Positions 38,748 through 51,500 of a stretch of DNA of 64,000 bases are shown piece after piece. How positions within the stretch are numbered: position 1 is the stretch's first letter; each line of letters starts with the position of its first letter. The notes under the pieces are model-generated. The model was not told the origin of the DNA and did not search any database. It saw only the letters and a list, made by a program, of their open reading frames with translations. The DNA is from Manduca sexta (taxonomy: Eukaryota; Arthropoda; Insecta; Lepidoptera; Sphingidae): assembly GCF_014839805.1 (NCBI RefSeq), contig NC_051142.1, positions 16,152,589 to 16,216,588 of the forward strand, read 5' to 3'. The translations under genes were made by a program, and so were the position numbers.

Positions 38748-39300
38748 GTGTTGATACCTTAGTTGGGTCTGGAACAGATTGCCGAGACGAATGTCACATG
38801 TTACAAACCCAAGGGCACACAACTCTGACTTCTAAAGTTATATGAGTATGCTTAGTAAATTATCACTTGCTTTAACGGTGAAGAAAAACATCGTGATCAT
38901 CTATAGACACGAACGTCCATAATATAAACTATTTGTTCAAAATCTGGAGTCAGAAAGTTCGCTATAGCGCTAAAACATCAATCGGCAACTGACCAAACTT
39001 TTTAAACATGCAATGCTACAGCGCTTTAAATAGAGTATAAGTAAAATGGCAACCAAAACTGGATTGCAGTACAATTCAGTTGAACAAAGTGGGTGTTCGG
39101 AATGCCAGATCTAGTACGAAGTACGTAGATATCGATAATCGTGAGAAAGGTGTAGGTATATCTGAAGTTCCCCATAATCATTTCGAATGTGATACAGTGG
39201 AGTCTGTCAAACCGCCCGAGGCCAGCGTGGTATGTTAAGGCCTGAACTCTCTCACTAGTCGAGGAGGCCCGTAGCTGTTGGACAGTTTAAATACAGGGAT
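38748..39300 (+). repeat. Degraded SINE family A copy, interrupted
   Basis: The head (TACCTTAGTTGGGTCTGGAA, AAACCCAAGGGCACACAACT) and core (TTTAACGGTGAAGAAAAACA) are at 38748-38895. The tail half (GAGGCCAGCGTGGTATG, GAGGAGGCCCGTAGC) is at about 39220-39300. About 320 bp of unrelated sequence lies between them. Confidence 0.7.
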
Positions 39301-39565
39301 GATACTATTACTATTTGGAGTGTTTACCTCGTAGCGGAAGTTTAACCCGAAGCCTTTAATAAACTGTGACAACTAGGGTGCTGTTGCTAATTGTCTTTAA
39401 AAACTTATATAAATTATTTCAGCCATAACTGTTTTTGACAATGTAGGTGTTAAAAACAATGCCATTGTTCCAGAAATAAACAAGTTGTTTTCATGTAACG
39501 TAAATGAAGTATTCTTGCTCATATTAGCGTTGGTTGAGTCTACATAGAACAAAAAGTGAATAATC

Positions 39566-42500
39566 ATGCCAACCGAGGCGAAGAAGAACGTGCCGTTAGT
39601 ATAAATTATTATTTATTTATTTATTACACTTTATATCCTAACCCCCTTATTCATAGACGTTTTTTATCTAACGACCGAGTAAGACTGTGATAACAAGTCT
39701 GTTTCTCAGTGCTGACGGTATGGCAGTCTTCGCAGTGCGTAGACGTAGGGCCGTTATGATTGACTAATATTGAAATTCAACAATAATAACCAATCACAAC
39801 GGCCCTATGTGTATTTCTCAGTGCCGTTGGGCACTGAGAAACAGGCTTTTTATCACAGCTTTACTCCGTCCTTAGATAAAAAACGTTTATGAATAAGGGG
39901 GTAAGAGTATAAAGACGGACTTAATGCCGAAGGCCTACTCTACTAGTCAAACTATAGATGGTGCAGAGAATAAATCATTACCTTTACGGGAAATTCTTAA
40001 AAACAGATATATTAGATATACTATTGTTGTGTGTTTGCATTTGTATGTACGCGTGTATATAAACATTTGTATATAGTTATGGTTCTTTTACAGAACCTCA
40101 GGGGACTTGTGGTCAGGGTCATTCATTTGAACAGTAATACGGAATACTAACATTTATAATTTCATACTGCTCCATTTAATTTTAAATGCATCAGTAATAG
40201 TTATGCCAACCACGGGTTATAGGATAGTTTCTTTATAATGCTCAAATGTAACACTTGGGTACCGAATCCACCAGACTATGCGTGGATATAAAACGAATAA
40301 TATTACCTCTCCAGTGGTGGAGGTGATGCTCCTCAGAAGGACAAGAAGGGTACCACGAAAGGAGTCCGGGAGGAGTTCCTAGAGGTAGAAGAAGTCCAAA
40401 AATCACCGTCTCAGATCGCCAGGGAGTGAGTAAAAGCTTAAATATTAAGTAATATCCAGTAGTAGAAATAGATTGAAAGGTACGCAATACAAAACTAAGA
40501 GATGTTTTGGTTATGACGTTGATTATACTTTTACTCCTGATCAACATGAAATAATGTGTGGCCGTGTTTACTAGTAGTATATTAAATACGTGCTCTACAT
40601 ATTGAACGATTCGGCAAAAGCTTAAAATTATCCAACTTAATTTCTGGAGATGTGAACATAATTGAAACTTTATCTTTTACTCACGCATACACCAAAATGT
40701 TGTGGCGATCTCTTTCAACACACCTGGATCAACTTCTGAATCCCTGGTAACATATTCTTTAGCTATTGCTTATTAGCAGTTTTTAACGCACTCGAATAAT
40801 CAATCCTTAGATTCAGTTAAGTCTAACCCTCCCCTTAATTTCTTCTGAATTTCCTCTTTAGGGAGGCGGAATATAGGGCGCTGATGCGCAAACGTCGGTT
40901 TAAACGACGCTGGCCCGAGATTACCAAGGTGAAGATCAACACCAGGCCGTGGTTTCCGCCGCCTCCTCCGCAAAGGCTGCCGACTATTGTGAGTCTGGAC
41001 TATTGGATCATTAAATCTCACACCTTGTAGTGTAGACATACTAGTGTGTCAAACTAAATAGTTTTACAATGAAGGACGATAACATTAGTAGGTATGGGTC
41101 ATTTTACGTTAGTGGTTAGATGCTTGTGGAGTGATACATAGAAACATATTATAGAATTTTTAGACCATAATGATATCTTTTTACTAAATGGCACTACAAA
41201 GTAACTAATTTCAAGCGAAGGTATCTCTATCCCTGTTTTGAGCGGACCAAAATAACAAAATAGCAAAGTTATAATTCACAATAATTGTTTTCTTATACCT
41301 CAAGGAACGAGTTCAGCTAAAGCTGGTGTACATAGACAAAAAAGTTCAAGCCTTTTCATCACTAATTACGAAATAATTTCCTTCCGTATTATGATGATCT
41401 GTTGCATCAAACTATTTTATTCTGTCTACCAGGAGATAGAGCTTCCACCTCTTACGACACGCAAATGGGTGCCCCCATACAGGCGCAGGAGGCGCCGCCG
41501 TCCCAAACTGCTACGGATACCCGCAGAGGAGATGACCCAACCGTTGTACGAATGCGCTAAACTAAAAAAGGTGAGGTATTAGGTTATGATGCTTTTAATT
41601 ATGGATTAGGACATAGGAATATAATAGTAAATCAAAGAAGAATGTTAAAATAGGTACGCCATCAAAACTAGAGATATAACTACAGAAGAATAGATACTAG
41701 AGAAATGTACGGTAAAATAACAACACAGGTGATAGAAAATTAGGAGCATGGGAGCAATGAAGAAAGAGCACAAAACTATAAAGTACACAACGGACATGCC
41801 GAGGGAATGACAGTAGTATTACTCTGATGGTGGTGGCGCATTAGCATATGTACAGATAAAATATCAAAATCAGTTTACAGTCAGCATTTTCGTGGTACTT
41901 AATCAGTCATTAAAGTAGAATCTTAATATTTAAAACTAGATCTGGCATAACTTCGTGCAAGTCGAACGGAATAAGATGATGCTGCAGGGCTCGCTGGCGT
42001 GCAACACCAAGAGATATTCGTCTACCGCTTGCGGTGAGTGGCTTTACTTCTAGAAAATTATCAACTACAGTATAAATAATAACGAGGTGTAAAGATAAAA
42101 ACATAAGCTAGTCTTTTTTACTATTATACTGAAGTAGAAAATCCATATCCATCTAATTCATCTTAAACGAGGTATATATCTCTACCAGAGATGTATTCTG
42201 AGCATTATAGATCTTATCACCAAAATTGATATATTCAGGGTCCCAAACCGGGTGCATAGCGGCGGTCTGCCGAGCATTACTTGACGAAACCCCACCAGAT
42301 AAACTCTGTCGGCATCATGTGGACGAGGTGCTTCTGACTGGAGACAGCTACTACCACCAGTGCTTGCTGGCACTTAAGTGTTACAAAGGTAAAGGCATTG
42401 TATTAAAACAACCCTTTGTACGACACGAGCCTATATGATAACCTTCTAGGTCTGTAACCTTTCGAAAATCGCGGTATTCTAATGCGTGTATACATCTTTT

Positions 42501-45500
42501 GAAGATCTCATCCTCATAAAGCGAGTAGCAATTGTTTTAGCTATAATATGCAAGTAACTACAGAATCACAATGTCTCAGTACCTTTACCACGACAGTCCC
42601 ATCAAGTATCACTGCTTATAAATAGTGTTCAATAATAGAAGTATCTGTCTCGCCTCGCCAGGTAAACCACAACTCCAACTAAACCAGCTGCTAACCTCAT
42701 TCTACTTCCACGATACCAAGTACACAGTCAAGATGGTGGAGACCGAGCGAGGACTGCTCGCCAAACATCCCGACAATATACAGGCTGAACCAGATCTCAT
42801 GACGTGAGTTTGGTTATTATTGAACTAAAAAGTGTTTAAAGTTGTACCAGATGGTTTCTAGTTTCTACCTATGTGTGTAAGTAGAATGGTTTGTATGAGT
42901 TCTTAAGCTGCCATACCAGTAAGATGTAAGGTTAGATTGAAGGAACTACAATAAAAAAGTGGGGGTTTACGATTCAAGAATGGTATTACCGGTGGTGGTA
43001 ATTTTTGTCTGATATGGCGGTAAACTTGATGCCTATCATAATGTACTTACAATCACATCATGATCTGATTTTTTCATGCCAAGGTTTAATAGTGTTTTCT
43101 TGGTCATTCTTCCATTATCCTGCTCTTTTAAATGATTCATTGTGTATTACGCTATTCTTTCAGGCTAATGGAGAAGAAATCAGGCAGCGCGTTTATGTTC
43201 ATCCTAAGCATCGGTGGAACTAAACACTTTCTGATCTGGGGCGAGCCTGCGACTCCACAGCGATCCATTTGTTACATTTTTGACCCTCATATGTTGGATT
43301 CTAAGGGACGGGCTGACAATTTGTAAGTAATACTATCGATTTTCCTAAGACATCATACGTCCAAGAAATCCTTTGATTGACAAAACGTTGCAATAATTAC
43401 CAATAGCGAGAACTAACACTTACCCCCTTATTCATAGACGTTTTTTATCGAACGATCAAGTAAGGCTGTGATAACAAGTCTGTTTCTCAGTGCTGACAGC
43501 ACGGCAGTCTTCGCATTGCGTAGACGTAGGGCCGTTGGGATTGGCTAATATTGAAATACAACAATAATAACCAATCACAACGGCCTTATGTCTATTTCTC
43601 AGTGCCGTTGGGCACTGAGAAACAGACTTGTTATCACAGCTTTACTCCGTCCTTAGATAAAAAACGTTTATGAATAAGGGGGTCATTCTTTATCTAATTT
43701 TGTGAAGTTGAATTAAAATTCGTTTTACCATCATATTGTAGATGATTAAATAAAGACTGCAAGCTCTATCTTAAGATTCATTTCAGATCTGGTGCAGCCG
43801 CGTTCCTCCGATATGCTGGTATTACTTCCTTTGTCCTGGACTTCCTGTCCAACTATGGTGACTTGGACGCGGCCAAAAAGGGCACTCCAAAACCTCCCAT
43901 CACTCTTACCACCATTGAGGTGAGGAAATCAGAACTGAATTCTTGAACTCTGAACACACATGTTAACTAAAACGTTTGAATCTCAAATCGGACAAATATT
44001 GACAATGCACTGTTACCATTTTTATTTTTATTTAAATAAATTGGACAATCTCGATTCCCTATGGCATTATTGACACAAATATGTGTTACTTCTAGATACT
44101 GAATGTATTTGAATGTAATTATTTTAAGTCTATTACTAAGTACGCCTTTTATCTCCTCTGTTTTCTCTATTCTGCCCTTTGTAATTGGTTTTTCTTTATT
44201 TTTGTATATTTTGTCTTCTTCTTTAAACCTGCATAGCAAAACGGAGTGTTTAGTAATAAGAGATGGTTCTACTCTTCATAAAATATTAACGACAATCGTA
44301 CATTTATTAATATGCACAGGTGGTTCAAAGAGAGCCGTTACTCCGCCAGCCCGACTACGGTCTAGACCTCAAGGCTCTGAAGCTGCACTGTCGCAGCGAG
44401 TGGGAAAGCATCAATGTCAATGCACTCATCGAGAAGAAGAGGAAGGAGGTAAGAGTATAAACAATAGCATAGAAATATTCTCGACGTTGTTGCTGTTTTT
44501 CGTGACGGAGTTAAAAAACAATTTTAGTCCGATTTTTTCGATTGTGGACACGGACCTCCTTTGAACTGAGGGGTTACGCGTGTCAACCATCACCCACATA
44601 TTGTATGGGTCCAGAAACTAATGAAGGTGTTTGGTTCCTTTCTACCAGGGCATGTACCCACAAGGATCTCTGAGCGCGGTAAGCGTGGCCACGTCGAGGG
44701 CTACTGCTAAGAACAAAGTTAAAGAATTCTACCAGAAGACGCCTAAAGAGGTGGGTTTGATATTTTTTTTACCGTAGCTTTACTTGAAATAGATTCCGCC
44801 ACAAGAAAATATTATTAAGCTGCTCGTTAATTTGAAGTCATAGTTTACTTCTTTGGGCAAAAGAAATAATAGGAAATAGTTATATTAGGGGACAGGTAAT
44901 TTAAAAAACTTTAGGATAGGCTGAAGTTTTTTACGCTATGCCTAATGTGATCGAGATAATAGTATAAATAATTTATCACTAACCATTCCAACCATCATCA
45001 AACATTTTTTCGGTTAGATTAAATGATCTTGCTCTTCCAGCCCCCTCCCCAGGTGCCTGTGGCACCGGAGCGACCTCCCCCCGGGATGACCACAGAGAAC
45101 ATCATGTCTTTGCGAGGGGAAGACTTCTTTCTCTACTGCCCCTCTGTTGAGGGACATACTTATGGCAGGTAAGTGGTATGATTTAGTAATCATGAAAAGA
45201 AACATGAGGTTAAGCATCTGTGAAGCATTAGATTATGTCGGCTGTAATGCGAGAGGCTATGGATTCCATGCAGGTATTAATTGTTATCGTTATGGTATAT
45301 TATGTATTTTTATTGGGTCTATCACTGTTTACATTTCAAATAAATTCGTCCTAATGATTAGTTTTGGAGTATTTAATTGACCCGATATCGACTTAGAATC
45401 GTCTATCTTCGATTTTGAACTCATCACGTGTTTGTAAATGACAACGCGGAAGTCATCAAACTCTAAACTAATATCTAAATTTAACACCTCTTCATAATTC

Positions 45501-48500
45501 TGGGTGAACAGAGATGACATGCTCCCGCGGCCCAAGTCGGAGACACTCGTCCACAGTCCTGTGGACATTGCAGACCAAAACTACCACTCGCAGTACCATC
45601 AGCTCGACGTGGAGAAGTGGATCTTGCGTGCCACCAGACACATGGCCAGCTACAGGTGATACATCGTCATTTGTTCATCTTAGAATAATAGCCAATTATT
45701 CCATGTAGATACTCCCAGTAGATTTAAATAAAAAAAGGTCTTATACGTACCACTAGGTAGTGACTTGGCGGTTTATGGTCGGTGGAAACTGAGAGTCAAT
45801 TCTAGTCTTGTGAGTCTTTGATACAGGGAAACAGGAGGAGGCGGAGAATTTGCACACGCACCAATAACATTGCCTTGGTGTTTACCCACATGAATCCATT
45901 TTCTGGTGGGTCCTTATAAACTTGAAACTAGTGCTTGCAATTGACACCGTAGTGGTGCAAAGCAAGACGGTGTTTTTTAAAAGATCTAAAACTGTCGTAA
46001 CTAAAATTTTGTTATTTTACTCACACTTTCTTTTGACTTGGATTAAGATTTATTAATTGAATGTTACTGAAGGTACCAGACGTTCAAGTGGTACACGGGG
46101 CTGGCGTGCTGCCTGGCGGCGCTGGCAATGTTGCGGCGCATGCGCGCTCGCGCCTGGAACGAGGACACACTCGACGAGACGCTCGACCTTGGCTACAACA
46201 TATACAGGGTCAGATATAATAGCCGGCAAACAACTTGAACACACTGGAGAGGCTTTTATTTGTGCATAACTGTAGTCCACTAACGTACAAATAATATCAC
46301 AAACAGGGGAGGTATCCCCCCCCCCCTCTCCTCCAACGCGATAATGTCCTAAAGTTGTTTACCGGCTATTATACTTATATTTGCATCTCTGGACGGTGAC
46401 TCAGTTTGTATGTAGTGTTGGTACACTACTGGTGGGTAGCTTATTTTATTAGAACCATCAAAGAAATTGCTAAAGCTCTGAAAGCTTTTGATAACTTTGC
46501 AACGGTGTTGTGATACCTTCTGGCAGTCTATATAATATATGCAACTTCAAACTCTCCTATCAGAAACAATCAGGAGCTTATTTGCGCCAAAAGAAGTATA
46601 CTGCCATTCGAGTAATAAGATTTCCTGATTAGTGTCCTTTCGTCCAGGAATCAGTGTTGGAGCGCGGCGGTCCCATCCGCCAGCTGGTGCTCGGGGAACA
46701 CAAGGAAACTTTCAGGATACGAGACACCGAGTACATGCAAAAGGTAATTTTTAGAGAATGTACAGGCCTTTATGCATGAGAACAAACTTTTATTAAGCCA
46801 ACGTAGTTATCTAGATGTTAAAGTACTTAATATTTGTCTGACTTGGGCTTCAAATACAGGATATTACTGACCATTGCCCAAGCTGCTAATACAGTGATAT
46901 TAATTCTAAATGTTGTCCCAACTAATTATTGTGGTAAAAGTTAGTTCGGCAGAAGTTAAAATAAATCAGGAAGATGGTTATTTCACTACTAAACTTAAAG
47001 TAATTCACCCCTAGGTTCGTGGTGTGGCAGTGTGGGGCAATTTGATATCTCCCAACCCTAAAGTTTTCGACCTATGCAGAGGCATCGAGGCTTTCTTCAA
47101 AGAGTCTGATGCTGGTATACTTCAGGTCAGTGGTACCTTGAAATCAATAATTTAGGTGTAGTAATTGGTTTCAAAATGACGATAGCCTACTTGGGGGTTG
47201 TCCAGCTTGCCGAGACGAATGTCCACAGGATCAAAACCCAAGGGCACCCACCTCCCAACTTTTTTAAAGATAGGTGTGTATTCTTTGTGAATTATGAATT
47301 GCTTTAACGGTGAAGGAAAACATCGTTAGGAAACCTACATACCTGAAAAGTTCAGATTTAAAGTGGTCTGTATTCAGTGTATAATAGATGCCACATACTC
47401 CTGCATCACAACATTGTTAAATCTATACTAAAACACAATCAGTCTTAGTCGTAGTACTTACCTACGAAAGACTTACATCTGAAACAAATATTTGAGGCCA
47501 ACACAATTTGTCATTTTACTTATTCAGGTACCAGGTGAATACGAGGTGGCCATTTGGCACGAGGGTGGTAAATACTACATGTACCATCCCTGGCCTGCTG
47601 ATAGATACGGCTCCAAGGTATGTTAAGTTTGTGGGTTAAGTATTGAACTCTGGGCCGTGGTACGATATCTGATGTAAGGCAGATCGAAGTTCTGAATGAA
47701 TTTGCTGCATTTCTTATAGATAGCCGTGGTTCATACCGTGGGAAACTAATGACTCTTATCTCTCCATAATAAGGTATATCTTACTCATTAATAAACCGAA
47801 ATGTTAATCCTATTTTACTCCTAAAACAAAAATATTAAAAGGCTTATACTGCTCAGAAATTTTGACCTGATAATTCCACCAGGTTGGACTCCGCGATGGC
47901 GGCAAGGCGTGTCTCGTTTACTTTACGCGTATATCTCGCCTGTGCGATTACTTCCTGGACAACGCCAACGAGTTCAAACGGAAACCGTTCAGCATCTCGG
48001 AAATCAGCATCACAGAGAGGAAGGAGATGCCTGAACCCGTGAACCAGCTCAAGCGTAAGTACTGGACCTTGGATTTAGTTGACAGTTGAAAAACAAATGC
48101 TTGCTAGAGAGTGCATTGGACTTCTTGGTGTATTTTCTTATCTTTAACGGTACATCGAAATACGTTTGTGTAGTACCTTACATAAGAATTTCAAAGGTAT
48201 GGGGAATCAAAATATTAACGGGCTGATCGTAGGTTCCACTACATCTGGTCTATCTAAGATATGTTTTGTTCATAAAACTTCCCTGAGCAACACTGTATCT
48301 GCTTGCCCTACAGCTGTAGCTCCAGGTCGGTGGGTGATCCGCGGTCGCTTCCACGAGGGCGACGGCAGGTTTCCTGAGGAGCATCGCAATAAGCAAGCGA
48401 CTGCTGTGTCCATAGCCGCCATTGCTATGGCTCATTTAGTGCCACCTGCGGATTGGACTCCTGACGACATTGATGAGGTTTGTGTTGATGCCAATATTTG

Positions 48501-51500
48501 TGTTGTATTAAATTTGCAGTCAAGAGTTAACTAGATATAGGACTAAGTATACTTTTTTTTATATTCCCACCTAGACTTTGATCCGAGGTGACATCTTATA
48601 CCAAAGCACGGTGGAACACCTCGAGCGAATGGGTATCAGCTTGGACTCGCCGAGGGAAGAAGAGGAAGGCGGGGAGGAAGAGGAAAGCAGTCCCTCGGGA
48701 GGGCTCGCTGCTGTTGACGTGCTAAATCGGTTCAAGGTGAGTCTTAGGTGACAAAACTTAAAGGGCTGTTATGTTGACTCAGTTTCAAATGCATCTAAAA
48801 TATAGAGTTCGGCAAATTGATATTCGTTAAATTCTAGTATGCTTGGTAAAATAGAATTGAATATGTAAATGGAAATCAATCATGGTATTTTTCAGGTAAG
48901 TAAGCATTGAATAGCAGTCTGGTTTATGGGCTTGGAAAACTCTGATTGATGGAGATGAAATAGTAATACACTTGTATCCGTAGTATGCGGCATAGGTATA
49001 GGGAATTAAACTTTTAAACATTATTTCTACCAACCGACATCTTAAATGACTCAATATATTTGAGTATTGGAAGTTAAATAGACATAATATTGATATTTCA
49101 ATTCCACGTTTGCTTTTTATTCTACAATTTATTTACTCTGTTGTTTTTTGTATTTCGAAGATTACGGACTACGATTGCATATCTACAGAAGTTTTGGACA
49201 GCGCATACAACGGTAAGTATTCGAATTTGGTAACAATTATGAATTCAATTACTAGAATATTTCTAACCGAATTCCAGATACCAACTTGACGATTTCAGTT
49301 ATCATAAATCGGTAGGTTAATTCCACAATTTGGTAAATCCGACGGATATTCATTGATAAGTTCAATAGATATTAAACAAGCAGGATTCGGCTACCGAACG
49401 TGCATACTGCAAGTATATGCAACCAGGCTAAATCGACTCAAATGTATAAAATATTTAAATTCCACAATGCCCAGAGTACAAAGGATATTCGGTAAATTTC
49501 AAAGATTCGGCTGCCCAATAATAGCAGCAGTCGGGCTAGTCTGACTGTTAAGGCCGGTGCAGCATATATGGCGGAGCACAGCGCTGAGAATTTTCTTAAT
49601 GTCCAAACTATTATCGTCATTGTCTTCATTAAAATAATAATCAAAATCAATTACATTACGCTTATCCTAAAAGACTCTCTCGCTTGTATCCTCACTCGTC
49701 TAGGTGATATCAACGCCGCCCCATCATCAGGAGTGATGTCCCTGAAGGACTCTCTGGCCGCGTTGTTCAGGGAGCACTCGGCGGGCGTGGTGACTGCACG
49801 CGGCGCTTCTCTCGCGGTGTTCAAACGGGACCAGTGTCTTTACATGTTCGACCCTCATGGATGCGACGAGAATGGTAAGAGAAAGTGAGAGACGGAGGAA
49901 GTTTGTGTATGTAATTTCATGCCCCAATTGTGTCCAATTGAAGAACATAGATATTTAAGGTAAAGTTTGGGCGACACAACTGGTCCATAGTAGTCTGTGA
50001 AATTAGGGGTTGCATTTGATGCCTAGTGGTTTAGTGGTTATTTTTTTTATTCAGTACATAATTCACATCATGAAATTCATATGAAGGACCTCATGATAAA
50101 GAAAACCGACTTTCTTACCGAGCCACGCTCCCCTCCCCCAGGTTACCCTTCCGAAGAGCCTCGCGCCGGTGCGTGCCTCATCCGCGTGTCCGGAGGCCCG
50201 GCCCAGCTTGCAGGATGTATCTCTGCCAACCTCCCTCCCGCTGCGGACGACTCTTTCAACCTGTCCCCAGTGTCGCTGACTGCTACTAAACTGAATGCAG
50301 CACTGGGAGCACCTGAGACTGAGCTGGAGGTTAGTGAGATCTAGGGCTGTAACCAAGATGCCTTTCTATAATCGTTAACGCTAACGTTATGTATATCGTA
50401 GGGATTAGAATTACATTACAGGATTAGAATCTCCGAAGTCTGATATAACTAGGAACGCAGTTAATAAAATGAATGTAGTTAAAATCTGCTGCATGATTTG
50501 TAAGCCCGTAATGTTACATGTTTGGTTTTGGTAAAATATGTAAAGTATAGTAAAAAATTGCTGAACAGGTTTGACATTATTTCAAAATTTTATTCCCAGA
50601 ACAAAGCTTTCGAGTGGATCTCTAAAGGCACCGCCGCCATATTGATGGGTCCGCGAGGAGAGAACACTGCCATCGGCAAAATTGCAGAAAGAGCCGGCAT
50701 ACCGGTGAGTGTACGCACGAAGTGTGAATTCATCGATTATGACTGCTTTTATTTCTCTGTCATCATTAAGTAGATATGTGTTTTCAGAGACTTGCCGGGC
50801 TTTATTGCTATAATTATTCTTTTCTGTCTCATTATGCGTGCCGTCCCAAATAGTATCGTAATCCATAATCAAAGAGCCTCTTCTTAATCCCACCACTTTG
50901 GCAGGCTGACGAGGGTCACGGTCGGGAGATCGCTCCTGCAGCAGCGGCCGCATTCGCTGCAGCTGCTGCATGTGTGCCGCCATCTAAGATGCACCGGGAT
51001 CATGTCTATTGCTTACTTGGTTAGTCTTGTTCTGGTGATTCTCTTTTTAATTATGTAGGAAATCCAGGACATTGAGTTGCAGTTCAAGAGTAGTGCGTAA
51101 TGGGTTTATTATCATGTATTAAGTCTTTTACGTAAACCAGGTCTGCGCAAACCGTAGCATATCGTCTGAAAGAAGTTCCACCTAAAGTCCATTCATAACC
51201 ATCAATATCCCAACCAATAGACGCTGGTGCCGAATACTATCTGAACCACGTAAAGAAAACCGGTCGGAAGGAGCTCCAACCTGAAGATCTGACGGAGAAG
51301 TTCGAGATGGGCGCGAACACTTTCTGGATAGAACTTGCCGACCCCATCAAACTGCCGCTGCGGCTGCCCGACGAACCGGCTGGGGTAAGTTCCAATATCT
51401 TTTTTATATATCTTCTGCTTGCTGTTATCTTAATCTATTATGTGCTGGACACAATTCTCTTTTTCGCAAATATTTCAAAAACGATTTGATTCTATTTATG

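Larger units (their letters stand above)
45512..48054 (+). other. Giant gene, module 2 (Cys present, His replaced)
   Basis: Helical block: WYTGLACCLAALAML and DTLDETLDLGYNIYRESV (exons 13-15). Second block: YEVAIWHEGGKYYMYHPWPA and GGKACLVYFTRISRL (exons 17-18). The D-P-H position reads H-P-W. Confidence 0.6.
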
